64,000 nucleotides of DNA, taken from NCBI RefSeq assembly GCF_016864555.1, contig NZ_CP044011.1, positions 1,438,501-1,502,500 of the forward strand, read 5' to 3'. Position 1 is the first letter of the stretch; the number at the start of each line of letters is the position of its first letter. This DNA is from Sinorhizobium sp. BG8 (lineage in GTDB: Bacteria; Pseudomonadota; Alphaproteobacteria; Rhizobiales; Rhizobiaceae). Below, piece after piece: positions 8,844 to 18,700 of the stretch. The notes under the pieces are model-generated. The model was not told where the DNA came from, did not search any database, and saw nothing but the letters and a program-made list of their open reading frames with translations. Position numbers and translations under genes: made by a program.

Positions 8844-9662
8844 ATGCCGAGATGGAGCCGTTTCAACATCATTTCCGTCGTGCTCGGTTTTGCGTTTCTC
8901 TATTTGCCGATCGTGCTGCTGGTCGTCTTCTCCTTCAATGAATCGAAGCTCGTCACCGTCTGGGCGGGGTTTTCGACCAAGTGGTACGTCTCGCTCTTCA
9001 ACAACCAGGGCCTCGTCGATGCGGCCTGGGTGACGATCCGCGTGGCGCTGCTTTCGGCTACGGTCGCCACGGTTCTCGGCACGATGGCCGCCCTCTCGCT
9101 CGTGCGCTTCACGCGCTTCCGCGGTCGGTTGCTGTTTTCGGGAATGGTCTATGCTCCGCTGGTCATGCCGGAGGTCATCACCGGCCTTTCCCTGCTGCTG
9201 CTCTTCGTCGCCATCGGTTTCGACCGCGGATTTTGGACCGTGACGCTGGCACACATCACACTGACCATGTGCTTCGTTGCGGTCGTGGTGCAGTCACGCC
9301 TGCTCTCGTTCGACCGATCGATCGAAGAGGCGGCCATGGATCTCGGGGCGACGCCGCTGCGTACGTTCCTGGAGGTGACGCTGCCGGTGATCGCTCCTGC
9401 CGTCTTCTCCGGCTGGGTGCTGGCCTTCACGCTGTCACTCGACGATCTGGTGATCGCAAGCTTCACTTCGGGCCCGGGCGCCACGACGCTTCCGATGAAG
9501 ATCTACAGCCAGGTGCGCCTTGGGGTCACACCCGAAATCAATGCGGCCTGCACGATCCTCATCGGCATCGTGACTGTTGGCGTCATCATCGCTTCGATCA
9601 TGACGAAGCGAAGGGAAACCCAGAAGCAGCGGGACGAACGCGCAGCCTTTGCCGGTATCTGA
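8844..9662 (+). CDS. potI: Polyamine ABC transporter permease 2
   Basis: A 272-residue permease with about six membrane helices and an EAA loop (EAAMDLGATPLRTF). It pairs with PotH to form the channel. The C-terminus is polar (MTKRRETQKQRDERAA). It is the last gene of the pot operon and converges on the AsmA-like gene. Confidence 0.92.
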   Translation: MPRWSRFNIISVVLGFAFLYLPIVLLVVFSFNESKLVTVWAGFSTKWYVSLFNNQGLVDAAWVTIRVALLSATVATVLGTMAALSLVRFTRFRGRLLFSGMVYAPLVMPEVITGLSLLLLFVAIGFDRGFWTVTLAHITLTMCFVAVVVQSRLLSFDRSIEEAAMDLGATPLRTFLEVTLPVIAPAVFSGWVLAFTLSLDDLVIASFTSGPGATTLPMKIYSQVRLGVTPEINAACTILIGIVTVGVIIASIMTKRRETQKQRDERAAFAGI

Positions 9663-9665
9663 GGA

Positions 9666-9687
9666 GGCGCCCTGTTCAGGGCGCTTT
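9666..9687 (+). terminator. Terminator between converging potI and AsmA-like gene
   Basis: GCGCCCT (9667-9673) pairs with AGGGCGC (9678-9684) over a 4-nt loop, followed by TTT. It overlaps the last codons of the opposite gene and probably serves the pot operon. Confidence 0.65.
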
Positions 9688-11505
9688 CGTCAGCAGGGAA
9701 ACCGGCGAAATCACCGGGTCCGGCCATGATCCGCCCACGAAAAAGCTGACGGTGGGCTTCACCACCGTCGCATCCGACTGCGGGTTGTCCGCAATCGTGC
9801 CGGCGAGTGCGACGCTGCCGGTGCGATAGGGCACAATGCCGGAGAAGGTGAGCGTCTTGTCAGCCCCTTCCAGCTTTGCCCTTCTCACTTCGGCCAGGCC
9901 CCGGTCGATCTTCGCCTCGAAATCGCCGGTGGTGAACTCGAAGACGCCGTTTGTGGCTTCGCTCATGTTGAAGAAGCGGTTCGCGGCGACGAGTTCCTCG
10001 AATGACTGCCGGTTGAAGCCCGTCAGGATCCCGTTGCCCATCCGCAGCCGTACGACACCCGACACGTCGGAACTTGTCGTCGCCCACAGGGGACGGTCGG
10101 TGGAAAGTTCGAAGTCCGCGGTCGCCCGCCCGACGGGCAACGGGCCGGTGAGGCCGAGCGTGTCGATGATGGGCGCGAGGTCGACACCTGAAAGCGTCAT
10201 CTGCAACTGGCCACCGCTTTCGAAACCGCGATCGGCAAGCGCTATGCGCCCGCTCATGCGTCCACCCATGAAGGTGCTGTCGCCGATGTCGAACGATGCG
10301 CTGCCGTCGCCGATCCTCAGACCCGCCGCGACGTCCTCCAGCGCGAAGGGGTCGAACGTGGCCTTCTGGGCCGAAAGGCGCAGATCCACTTCGAGCTGCG
10401 ATGTCAGCGAGGCGTCGTGATCCCCTTGCGCCGCCTTTGCGGAGCCGGGAAGCGGCGAAAAGGCGGAGAGGAGGGACCTCAGATCGATCTCGTCGAACGC
10501 GAGCGTTCCCCCGATCCGCGGTGGCGTCTGGGGTTTCAGATGAAGGTCGAGGACGCCCGTCGCATTCGCATCCTGCAGCTTGAGTTCGAGGTCGTCCAGC
10601 TTGACTGAATAGCCCGTGCTGTTCAGCTTGGCATCCAGGCCGATCTGTCCGAGTTTGCCGACGGCCGAAATGTCCCGGCCCTGCCACGCGAGGAGATGTC
10701 CGAGCGATGGCGTGCTCAGTTGCAGGCTGCCGGCAAAGAAGGTGTTGCCGGAGAGGCTCCCCACGCCTTCAAAGCTTGCGTTCATCGGATCAGAGGAAAG
10801 AGACGTCTTGATCGCGGCGTTGAGCCCGGAAAACAGGGTCAGCGGCCGATCGCAGACGAAGGTCCACTCGGTAACTTCCCCATTCAGGACGCCCCTCAGA
10901 GAGACATCGAGGCTCCGATCCATGCGCGGCCAGCGGATCGTGCCGTTGAGGTCGGTGACGTGATGCTCGACGTTCCTGGTGCGGTCGTCGATCCGTGCCT
11001 TGCCATCGACGATTGTCAGCGTGCCGATTCCGCGATCCGTCTCCACGGACTGATTCTCATCGTTGCTTCGAGCGGCGGTAATCGCGTCCATCAGCCAGCC
11101 GTTCGCACGCCAGTTGAAGGAACCGTCCTCATGACCAACAATCAGGATATCGGGGCGAACGAGTTCGATTTCATCAAAGTCGAGCCTGCCGCGAACGGCG
11201 TCGAGGAGGTCAAACGTCGCCGAGATCCGGTCAGCGGTCGCCAGCTCTCCGCTGTCTCCGCCGGAGCGCGTCAGCTTCACATCGCGCAACGTCACCGTGG
11301 GATATGGCCAGAACTCGATCTGCGGAGGTGCTCCTGCTTCGAGGCGCGCCCCGGTCCATGCGGCGATCGCCTCCTGCAGGTCCTCTTCGATGGCGGCGGT
11401 CGGAACGAGAAGCGGCAATGCCAGCCGGCCGGCCAGGAACACGACGGCGATCGCCGCAGCGGCGCGTATCAAGAACTTCCCGCGAAGAAGGCTCTGGTAT
11501 TTCAT
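9676..11505 (-). CDS. AsmA-like envelope protein
   Basis: A 609-residue protein anchored by one N-terminal membrane helix (residues ~12-34), with a long beta-rich periplasmic body. The N-terminal AsmA pattern (PTVTLRDVKL, then RPDILIVGHEDGSFNW) and the C-terminal AsmA region (SGVDLAPIIDTLG, then GNGILTGFNRQSFEELV) are both present. AsmA-family proteins act in outer-membrane assembly or phospholipid transfer. The exact role here is not known. It is a single gene, divergent from acetoacetyl-CoA synthetase. Confidence 0.85.
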   Translation of the reverse strand: MKYQSLLRGKFLIRAAAAIAVVFLAGRLALPLLVPTAAIEEDLQEAIAAWTGARLEAGAPPQIEFWPYPTVTLRDVKLTRSGGDSGELATADRISATFDLLDAVRGRLDFDEIELVRPDILIVGHEDGSFNWRANGWLMDAITAARSNDENQSVETDRGIGTLTIVDGKARIDDRTRNVEHHVTDLNGTIRWPRMDRSLDVSLRGVLNGEVTEWTFVCDRPLTLFSGLNAAIKTSLSSDPMNASFEGVGSLSGNTFFAGSLQLSTPSLGHLLAWQGRDISAVGKLGQIGLDAKLNSTGYSVKLDDLELKLQDANATGVLDLHLKPQTPPRIGGTLAFDEIDLRSLLSAFSPLPGSAKAAQGDHDASLTSQLEVDLRLSAQKATFDPFALEDVAAGLRIGDGSASFDIGDSTFMGGRMSGRIALADRGFESGGQLQMTLSGVDLAPIIDTLGLTGPLPVGRATADFELSTDRPLWATTSSDVSGVVRLRMGNGILTGFNRQSFEELVAANRFFNMSEATNGVFEFTTGDFEAKIDRGLAEVRRAKLEGADKTLTFSGIVPYRTGSVALAGTIADNPQSDATVVKPTVSFFVGGSWPDPVISPVSLLTKAP

Positions 11506-11634
11506 AGACTTTGTGGACCTCGTGCTCGCTGAAGTGCGAACGGTGTGGAGAGGGCATAGGCTCTCGCCCTAAAGAAATCAAATGTCATGCGGACGTCGCG
11601 AACCGGCATGCGTGCGATGTAGGGCTCTTTATAT

Positions 11635-11643
11635 TGCGCCGCA
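11635..11643. promoter_or_regulatory. TGCGCCGCA site (PhaR-like) upstream of acetoacetyl-CoA synthetase
   Basis: An exact TGC-N3-GCA palindrome 39 bp before the start codon, flanked as TTGCGCCGCAA, within an AT-rich promoter-like stretch. It is identical to the sites upstream of aceA and phasin. Confidence 0.5.
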
Positions 11644-11681
11644 ACATCTCTATAAAAAAGGGCGTGAGAGTGGAGGACACA

Positions 11682-13633
11682 ATGAGTTCAGAATTGCCCC
11701 TTTGGGAGCCATCGCAGGACGTACTCAAAAACAGCCCGATGGCTGTGTTCATGAGGGCCTGCGGCGAGATCGCGGGTCGCGCGTTCGAGACGTATGAAGA
11801 GTTTCATGCCTGGTCGGTGGAGGACCGCGAGGCGTTTTGGACTGCGCTGTGGGATTTCTGCGGCGTGGTCGGGGACCGCGGAGCCACGGCGCTCGCCAAT
11901 CCCGACCGGATGCTGGAGGCCCGCTTCTTTCCCGAGGCGACGTTGAATTTTGCCGAGAACCTGCTGAGGAAGCATGGTTCTGATCCCGCATTGATCTTCC
12001 GTGGCGAGGACAAGGTTTCCTATTCCTGGTCCTGGGATGATCTGCACGACCGGGTGTCGCGCCTGCAGCAGGCCTTCACCGCGATGGGCATCGGCGAGGG
12101 AGATCGCATCGCGGCGATGATGCCGAACATGCCGGAGACGATCGCCTGCATGCTGGCCACGGCTTCGATCGGCGCCATCTGGTCATCCTGCTCGCCTGAT
12201 TTCGGCGAACAGGGCGTCTTCGACCGGTTCGGACAGATCGATCCCAAGCTGTTCATCGTCTGCGACGGTTACTGGTACAACGGCAAGCTCCAGGATGTCG
12301 CTGAAAAGGTCCGCGCCGTCACGGCGCGATTGAACGTACCGGTTCTCGTCGTTCCCTATGCCGGCGACGCAGAGCAGCTTGCGGCCGGCCTGCCGGGTGC
12401 GAAGGTACTATCGGAGCTGATTGCGCGCTATGACGCGAAGCCCGTGACATTCCGGCGCCTTCCGTTCCACCATCCGCTCTACATCCTCTTTTCTTCCGGC
12501 ACGACCGGCGTGCCGAAATGCATCGTGCATTCGGCCGGTGGCACGCTGCTGCAGCACCTGAAGGAACACCGGCTCCACTGCAGCCTCGTGGAGGGTGAGC
12601 GCCTTTTCTACTTCACCACATGCGGATGGATGATGTGGAACTGGCTGGCGTCTGGCCTTGCAGTCGGTGCGACGCTTTGCCTGTTCGACGGTTCTCCCTT
12701 CGCGCCGGATGGCAATGTCCTTTTCGACTACGCGGCAGCGGAGCGTTTCTCCGTCTTCGGCACCTCGGCAAAGTACATCGACGCAGTGCGCAAGGGCGGT
12801 TTTACCCCGCGCACGACACATGACCTATCCCGTCTTCGGTTGGTCACCTCCACGGGATCGCCGCTTTCTCCCGAAGGCTTCAGCTTCGTCTACGAGGGTA
12901 TCAAGCCCGACGTGCAACTCGCCTCCATATCGGGGGGACCGACATCGTTTCCTGCTTCGTGCTCGGCATACCGCTGAAACCCGTCTGGCGCGGCGAGATC
13001 CAGGGACCGGGCCTCGGCCTTGCGATGGATGTCTGGAACGAGGACGGCAAGCCCGTACGCGGCGAGAAGGGCGAACTCGTCTGCACCAGGGCCTTTCCCT
13101 CGATGCCCGTCATGTTCTGGAACGATCCGGGCGGCGAGAAGTACCGCGCCGCATATTTCGACCGGTTCGAGAACGTGTGGTGCCATGGTGACTTCGCCGA
13201 GTGGACGAGCCATGGCGGCATCATCATCCATGGTCGTTCCGACGCAACGCTGAACCCCGGCGGGGTTCGCATCGGCACGGCCGAGATCTACAATCAGGTC
13301 GAGCAGATGGACGAGATCACGGAGGCGCTCTGCATCGGGCAGGACTGGGATGACGATGTCCGGGTCATCCTCTTCGTCCGGCTGGCGCCGGGCGTCGTGC
13401 TGGATGAAAAGCTCGACAAGGCGATCAGGACCCGTATCCGCACCGGAGCCTCTCCGCGCCATGTGCCGGCGAAAATCATCGCCGTCGCAGACATTCCGCG
13501 CACGAAGTCCGGCAAGATCGTTGAACTAGCCGTGCGCGAGGTGGTCCATGGGCGGCCGGTCAAGAACAAGGAGGCCCTCGCGAACCCCGAAGCGCTGGCG
13601 CTCTTCGAGGGGTTGGAGGAGCTGAAAAGCTGA
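11682..13633 (+). pseudogene. acsA2: Acetoacetyl-CoA synthetase, frameshifted as given
   Basis: Activates acetoacetate to acetoacetyl-CoA, linking PHB and ketone-body use to central metabolism. The first frame (11682 to a stop at 12975-12977) carries the AMP-binding motif YILFSSGTTGVPKCIVH. The rest, from about 12938 in another frame, has the acyl-CoA synthetase C-terminal domain with the catalytic lysine in [10 protein letters not shown]. The break lies at six G (12932-12937), where SGG should be followed by [12 protein letters not shown]. One added base restores ~650 residues, the normal length, and no other damage is seen. A sequencing undercall is more likely than a dead gene. GGAGG precedes ATG 11682. 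Confidence 0.9.
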
Positions 13634-13816
13634 GGGCCTTGAAAGTCATGGCGACCTTTGCGTCCCGCATCCGCGTTAACGATTTCGGGCCTCGCGAATT
13701 AACCAATCTTTCAAGCGCGTGAGGTGCTTAGCGCCCTGATCCGGTGCAGGTAAGGATTTGTTAAGGTGCGGTGACGCATGGTCAATCCAACTTGAGCACG
13801 CCCAATGGAGGGCGTT

Positions 13817-13879
13817 GTGGCCAATGCAGGCCACGAACACATGATGACGTTCCTCGAAGCTTTTGTTGGACAGCATTAG
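13817..13879 (+). CDS. Possible 20-residue peptide
   Basis: GTG 13817 follows GGAGGG by four bases, an excellent Shine-Dalgarno. The frame stays open for 20 codons (MANAGHEH start, FVGQH end) and stops six bases before a perfect terminator. An in-frame ATG at 13805 overlaps the Shine-Dalgarno. No family is recognised. Confidence 0.4.
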   Translation: MANAGHEHMMTFLEAFVGQH

Positions 13880-13885
13880 ACTGAT

Positions 13886-13912
13886 GGGCGACCCCGGGGT
13901 CGCCCTTTTTTT
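13886..13912 (+). terminator. Strong Rho-independent terminator
   Basis: A perfect 20-bp palindrome, GGGCGACCCCGGGGTCGCCC (13886-13905), is followed by seven T. It ends the short transcript upstream of the converging iron permease gene. Confidence 0.85.
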
Positions 13913-13948
13913 GTCTCCGTTTTCCGCTCTCGGGACCGGGCAGAACCT

Positions 13949-15667
13949 TCAGGGATGGCTGGATTGGTCGAGCGAGCGTGAGACCAGGAAGACCGGGATC
14001 AGCCCGGCGGCGATGATGATGACGGCTGCCACCGACGCATCCTCCACCTTGGCGCGCGACGCATCCTCGTAGACCAGCGTGGCAAGGGTGTTGAAGTTGA
14101 ACGGCCTCAGCATAATGGTCGCGGAGAGTTCCTTCATCGACTCGATGAAGACGAGCAGGACCGCCGTCAGCGTGGCGGGTCGCATCATCGGCAGGAGCAC
14201 AGTCAGGAGAGTCTGGCTACTGGTGCGGCCGAGCGTTCTCGACGCCATGTCGAGGTGTGGGGAAAGCTTGTTGAAGCCGGCATCGATCGTGCCTTCCGCC
14301 ATCGTCAGGAAGCGGACTGTGCAGGCGTAGATGATCGCAAGGCCGCTGCCGGACAAGAGTAGTCCCGTCGAAATGCCGAACGTCTCGCGCAGCATCGCAT
14401 CGAGACTGTTGTCGAAACCGGCAAGCGGAATGAGAACCCCCATCGCAAGCACCGTTCCGGGAACGCCGTATCCGAAGGAGGCCAGTCTCCCGGCCGCGAA
14501 TGTCAGCGGCGAACGCGTGGTGCGCGTCGCATAGGACAGCACGAAGGCAAGCGTTACGGCGACACAAGCGGTCGAGGCGGAAATGATGATGCTGTGCCAC
14601 AACGCCGAGAGGAGGCGAAACGAGAGAAACTGGTCGAGCCGATGAACCGCATAGCCGCCGAGAACGAAGATCGGCACGGCGAAGCCCAGGAACGGCGGGA
14701 TAATGCAGAACGTCGTCGCTGCCCACCGCTTCCAACCGGCAAGTTTCAGCCGCACGGGATCGTGGACAGCTGCTGTGGTCTTTTGGCTGGCGAAGCGCTG
14801 TTGCCGCCGCGCCGTGCGCTCGACGACGAGAAGGAGGGCGATGAAGAGAAGCATGACGCAGGCGATCTGCGCTGCGCCCGCGAGGCTTCCCCGATTGAGC
14901 CAGGTGTCGAAGATGGAGAATGTGAGCGTCTGGACGCCCAGATACTCGACAGCGCCGATGTCGTTCAGAGTTTCCATCGACACGAGCGTAAGCCCGACCA
15001 TGATCGCCGGCCTCGCCATGGGTATCTGCACCTTGGCGAAAACGGATAGGGGTCCGGCGCCGAGCGTCCGCGCCACGTCCGCCGCAGTGCGCCCCTGCAT
15101 CAGGAACATCGATCGCGCGGCGAGATAGATATAGGGATAGAGGACGCTTGCGAGCACGACGACGGCGCCGCCGGTCGTCCGGATCTCGGGGAACCAGTAG
15201 TCGCGGCTGGAGTGAAAGCCGAACAACGCCCTCAGCAGGCTCTGCACGGGGCCGGTGAAGGAAAAGAACTCCGCAAAGGCATAGGCCGCGATATAGGACG
15301 GGATCGCGAGCGGAAGCACCAGCAGGCCGGACATCAGCCGGCGCAGCGGAAACTCGCAGCTTGCGACAAGCCAGGCGGTGATGACACCGGTGACGGTCGT
15401 CGCGAGCGATACGCCTGCAAGCAGCAGCAGCGTGCGAACGGTGGCGCGCGGGATGACGTTGCTAACGAGATGCGGCCAGTCGCCATTCGAACTGGAAAGC
15501 GCGATCACGATGATGGCGATGACCGGCATGATGACGATCGCAGCCGTCAGGATCGCTGTTGCGGCCAGCACTGGATGCCGGCCAAGTCCGGACTGCGTTC
15601 TCAGCCGGAGAAACCTGAATCCACTCGGTGCCTGCAAGCGCCTGTCCTCGAGCTGGTCGTGCGCCAA
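13949..15667 (-). CDS. fbpB: Fe(III) ABC transporter permease, two-domain (FbpB/SfuB type)
   Basis: A 572-residue inner-membrane protein made of two fused permease halves (~12 helices), each with an EAA-type loop (first around DVARTLGAGPLSVF, second around DMASRTLGRTSSQT). This fused form is typical of ferric-iron importers. No binding protein or ATPase gene adjoins it; the likely partner fbpA lies about 11 kb away beside rirA. It starts 66 bp after the histidine kinase stop on the same strand and may be cotranscribed. The marked start is a TTG and is uncertain. Confidence 0.82.
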   Translation of the reverse strand: MAHDQLEDRRLQAPSGFRFLRLRTQSGLGRHPVLAATAILTAAIVIMPVIAIIVIALSSSNGDWPHLVSNVIPRATVRTLLLLAGVSLATTVTGVITAWLVASCEFPLRRLMSGLLVLPLAIPSYIAAYAFAEFFSFTGPVQSLLRALFGFHSSRDYWFPEIRTTGGAVVVLASVLYPYIYLAARSMFLMQGRTAADVARTLGAGPLSVFAKVQIPMARPAIMVGLTLVSMETLNDIGAVEYLGVQTLTFSIFDTWLNRGSLAGAAQIACVMLLFIALLLVVERTARRQQRFASQKTTAAVHDPVRLKLAGWKRWAATTFCIIPPFLGFAVPIFVLGGYAVHRLDQFLSFRLLSALWHSIIISASTACVAVTLAFVLSYATRTTRSPLTFAAGRLASFGYGVPGTVLAMGVLIPLAGFDNSLDAMLRETFGISTGLLLSGSGLAIIYACTVRFLTMAEGTIDAGFNKLSPHLDMASRTLGRTSSQTLLTVLLPMMRPATLTAVLLVFIESMKELSATIMLRPFNFNTLATLVYEDASRAKVEDASVAAVIIIAAGLIPVFLVSRSLDQSSHP

Positions 15668-15733
15668 CGCGGTGCTCCGACGTTCGCCCTCTTGAAAACC
15701 GGGCGTATATGCCGACGCTCTAGCGCAATTGAC

Positions 15734-18700
15734 TTAGCCTGCCAACACGCGCGGTGAGGGAAAGATCACTTCGACCAGTGTTCCTTCGTTGGGAGCGGAG
15801 CTGATCGAGAAGCTGGCGCGGTTGGCGTCGACCATAGCCTTTGTCAGCGGCAATCCGAGGCCGGTTCCTTCGCCGCGGTTGCGGGCGCCCGTCGTCACCT
15901 GGCGGAACGGCTTCATGGCTTGCTCGAGTTCCGCCCGTGTCATGCCGACACCGGTGTCACGGATCCGAAGCACGACGCTGCCGCTTGGCTCATAAGCCGT
16001 CGACACGACGATCTGCCCGCCGGAGGGCGTGAACCGGATGGCATTGGCAAGGATGTTGAGCGCGATCTGCTTGACCGAGCGCTGGTCGGCCACAACCTGG
16101 GGAACGGCCGTCGACAGCGATGTGCGGATGATCACGCGCTGGCTGTTGGCCTGCGGCTGCACCAGCGAAACGGCCTCGGAGACGATCTCGTTCAGCCCGA
16201 CTGCGGTGAATTCGAGATCCATCTCGCCGGCTTCGATCTTTGAAATGTCGAGCAGGTCGTTGACGATGTCGAGGACGTGGCGGCCCGAGCGGCCGATATC
16301 GTTCGCGTATTCGACGTAGCGCGAATGACCGATCGGCCCGAAGCGCTCCGTCGCCATCATGTCGGAAAAGCCGATGATCGCATTCAGCGGCGTACGGATC
16401 TCGTGGCTGACGCGCGCCAGGAAGTCGCTCTTGTGCGCGTTCGCCGTTTCGGCCGCGCGCTTGGCATTGCGAAGTTCCTCTTCGGTCCGCTTCCACTGCG
16501 TTATGTCGCGGATGACGGCGCAGTAACCGCTGGAAGAGGACAGGCGGCCCATCGTCATGAACAGCGGAATGAAGCCGCCGGAGGCCTCGCGGCCGATCAC
16601 TTCCCGTCCGTCGTTGAGAACGCTTGCGACGCCATGGCCGGCAAGACCCGCGAGATAGTCGAGGACAGCCTTCTGGCTTTCATGGGCGAAGAGCATCGCG
16701 AAAGGCTTGCCCCGCGTTTCCTCCTCGTCATAGTTGAAAAGCGCGCTGGCCGAACGGTTCATCGAACGAATCTCTCCGTCCTGCCCGACGACGACGACGC
16801 CATCGGTCGCCGTTTCGAGGATTGACCGCAATTCGTCCGCCTCGACGCGAAGGGCCGCGATTGCCCGCTGCTCGGCGTTGCGTTCCTCCTCGGCAGGCAT
16901 TGCCGGCGACTGCTGGACCAGATGAAGGCTTGGCGCGGTCGCGGCCTGAACGGGCGTGAGCGCCAGCATCAGCGCACTGCTGTCTTCCCATTGGATCGAG
17001 CGAAGTCTCGCACGCACCGATATGGTCTTTTCGCCATCGGCATGGCGGAGCGTCATGGTCCCGTCGGGTCCCTGTTCGCTCTCTTCGGCGTGACCGTCGA
17101 GCAGTGCACCCAGCCCGCCGGCCTCTGCGAGTGTATCCAGCGACTGGTAACCGCTAAGCTTCAGGAATTCCGGATTGGCATGGATCAGTCTGTCGCCGGC
17201 GTGGACGAGCAGCGCAACGGGAAGCGCGTCGGCAACGGCCGTGGTCAGTCCGTAGCGCGAACCCGTATGGACACGGGCGATCGCGCCCTCATCCGCCGCA
17301 GGCAGCATATCGTCGGCGTGGTCGCCTACTTCCAGCCCAGGCCCTTCCTGCAGGGCGTCGGCCGGTGCGCTCACGTCTGCCTTCGCCACGGTCTCTGTGT
17401 TCTCGGCGGAAACGGCGGTGTCGGCCGCTGCTTCCGGCGGCGACTTGCCGGTCGGCAGAACCTGTTCGTCGGCTCCCTTGCCTGCGAAAAGGTCTTCCGG
17501 CTTTCGTTTGCCGAAGGTCTCGCCGAGCTGCCGGGCGATTTCGCGAAACGCCGCCTGCTCCCCGGATGAGAGACCTTCGAACACGCTGCTGAAGCGGCGC
17601 TGTTCGAACTGGACGACCTTGTCCGTGTTGCGGCGGCGGGACGGCTCCACGAGCCGCAGTGCCGGTCTCTCGCCGCGGAATGCGTCGTCCGGCTGTGCTT
17701 CAGCGGTATCGTCGTCTTCGGGGCGACTTTCTGTTACCTGCGCGTCACCTCCCGCTTCTGGCTGTTCGCCTGAGGCTGCGGACAGGGCCTCTTCCCCGGT
17801 CTCTGCGGTCTGTTCGGCGTCGATCTGGTCCGGGAGCTCGCCTTCGACCGGGCTCTCGGATGCCTCCACGAGTGTCGTCGCGCCTGCCTCCGGTTCCGGT
17901 GCGAAAAACTCATCTGCGCTAACAGGCTCAACCAGGGCGCTCGCGGGTGCGGTATCGATTTCGTCCCCGGCAGTCTCTGCGGCAGCGATCGGCGCGACCG
18001 CGTCGTTCGGGGAGATCCGTTTTGTGGATTGATTCGGGTTCTCGACAGCATCGGCGACGCGCACGATGCCGAAGCCGCGGAAACCGTCGAACTCGCGGTT
18101 GCGCGAATAGGTGGGAAGTGCGGCAAGATCGACGGGTACGGCAAGATCCGTATTCTCGACCGGCCAGAGAATGGTCTTGCCGGACCAGGTATCGCGCCGG
18201 CGCAGCAGATCGCTGATCTTGCCGCCCGGGTCGAGATCATAGCGACCGGCGACATCCGTGAAGGCTTCGCCGATGATCGCGGCGGCATGGGGGCCGACAG
18301 CAAGGGCGAATTCCTCGGAGATCTCGCTGAATCGGCCCTGCGCATCGATCTTCCAGACAAAGCGTATCGGGCGGCCGCTCCGGTTGAACACGAAGCCGTC
18401 GGTGCCGGCGCCAGCGGGCTCGGCGGTTGCGCGCGTTTCGGCGACAGGGTCGGCCGCTGCAGGCAGCTGATCTTCCACCGCCATCGTCACGGGCCACTCG
18501 ACACCAGTCTCCTCGGCGTGCTCGTCTTTAGCTTCCTCGGTCGAGGTGTGGGGGACCTTGCCGCCATCATCAGCCGGCGTCTCTTCCACGCTCTCCATGA
18601 ACGTGTGCTGCGGCTCCTCGGCAATGTCAGCAGCCGGAAACTCGACTGTCGCCTGCGCAGGAGGTTCGACTTGGTCGACCGCAACGGGCGCAGGTTCCGG

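Larger units (their letters stand above)
13740..13912 (+). ncRNA. Candidate short transcript (small RNA or leader) ending at a strong terminator
   Basis: About 170 bp of non-repetitive sequence ends in a perfect terminator. It contains a well-signalled 20-codon frame. It may be a dual-function small RNA or a peptide mRNA. The 5' end is not determined; 13740 is a guess. Confidence 0.3.

Noticed and set aside
7830..9254. 474-codon minus-strand open frame over potHI
   Set aside because: Antisense of two membrane permease genes; its His/Arg/Glu-rich composition is typical of reversed hydrophobic codons.
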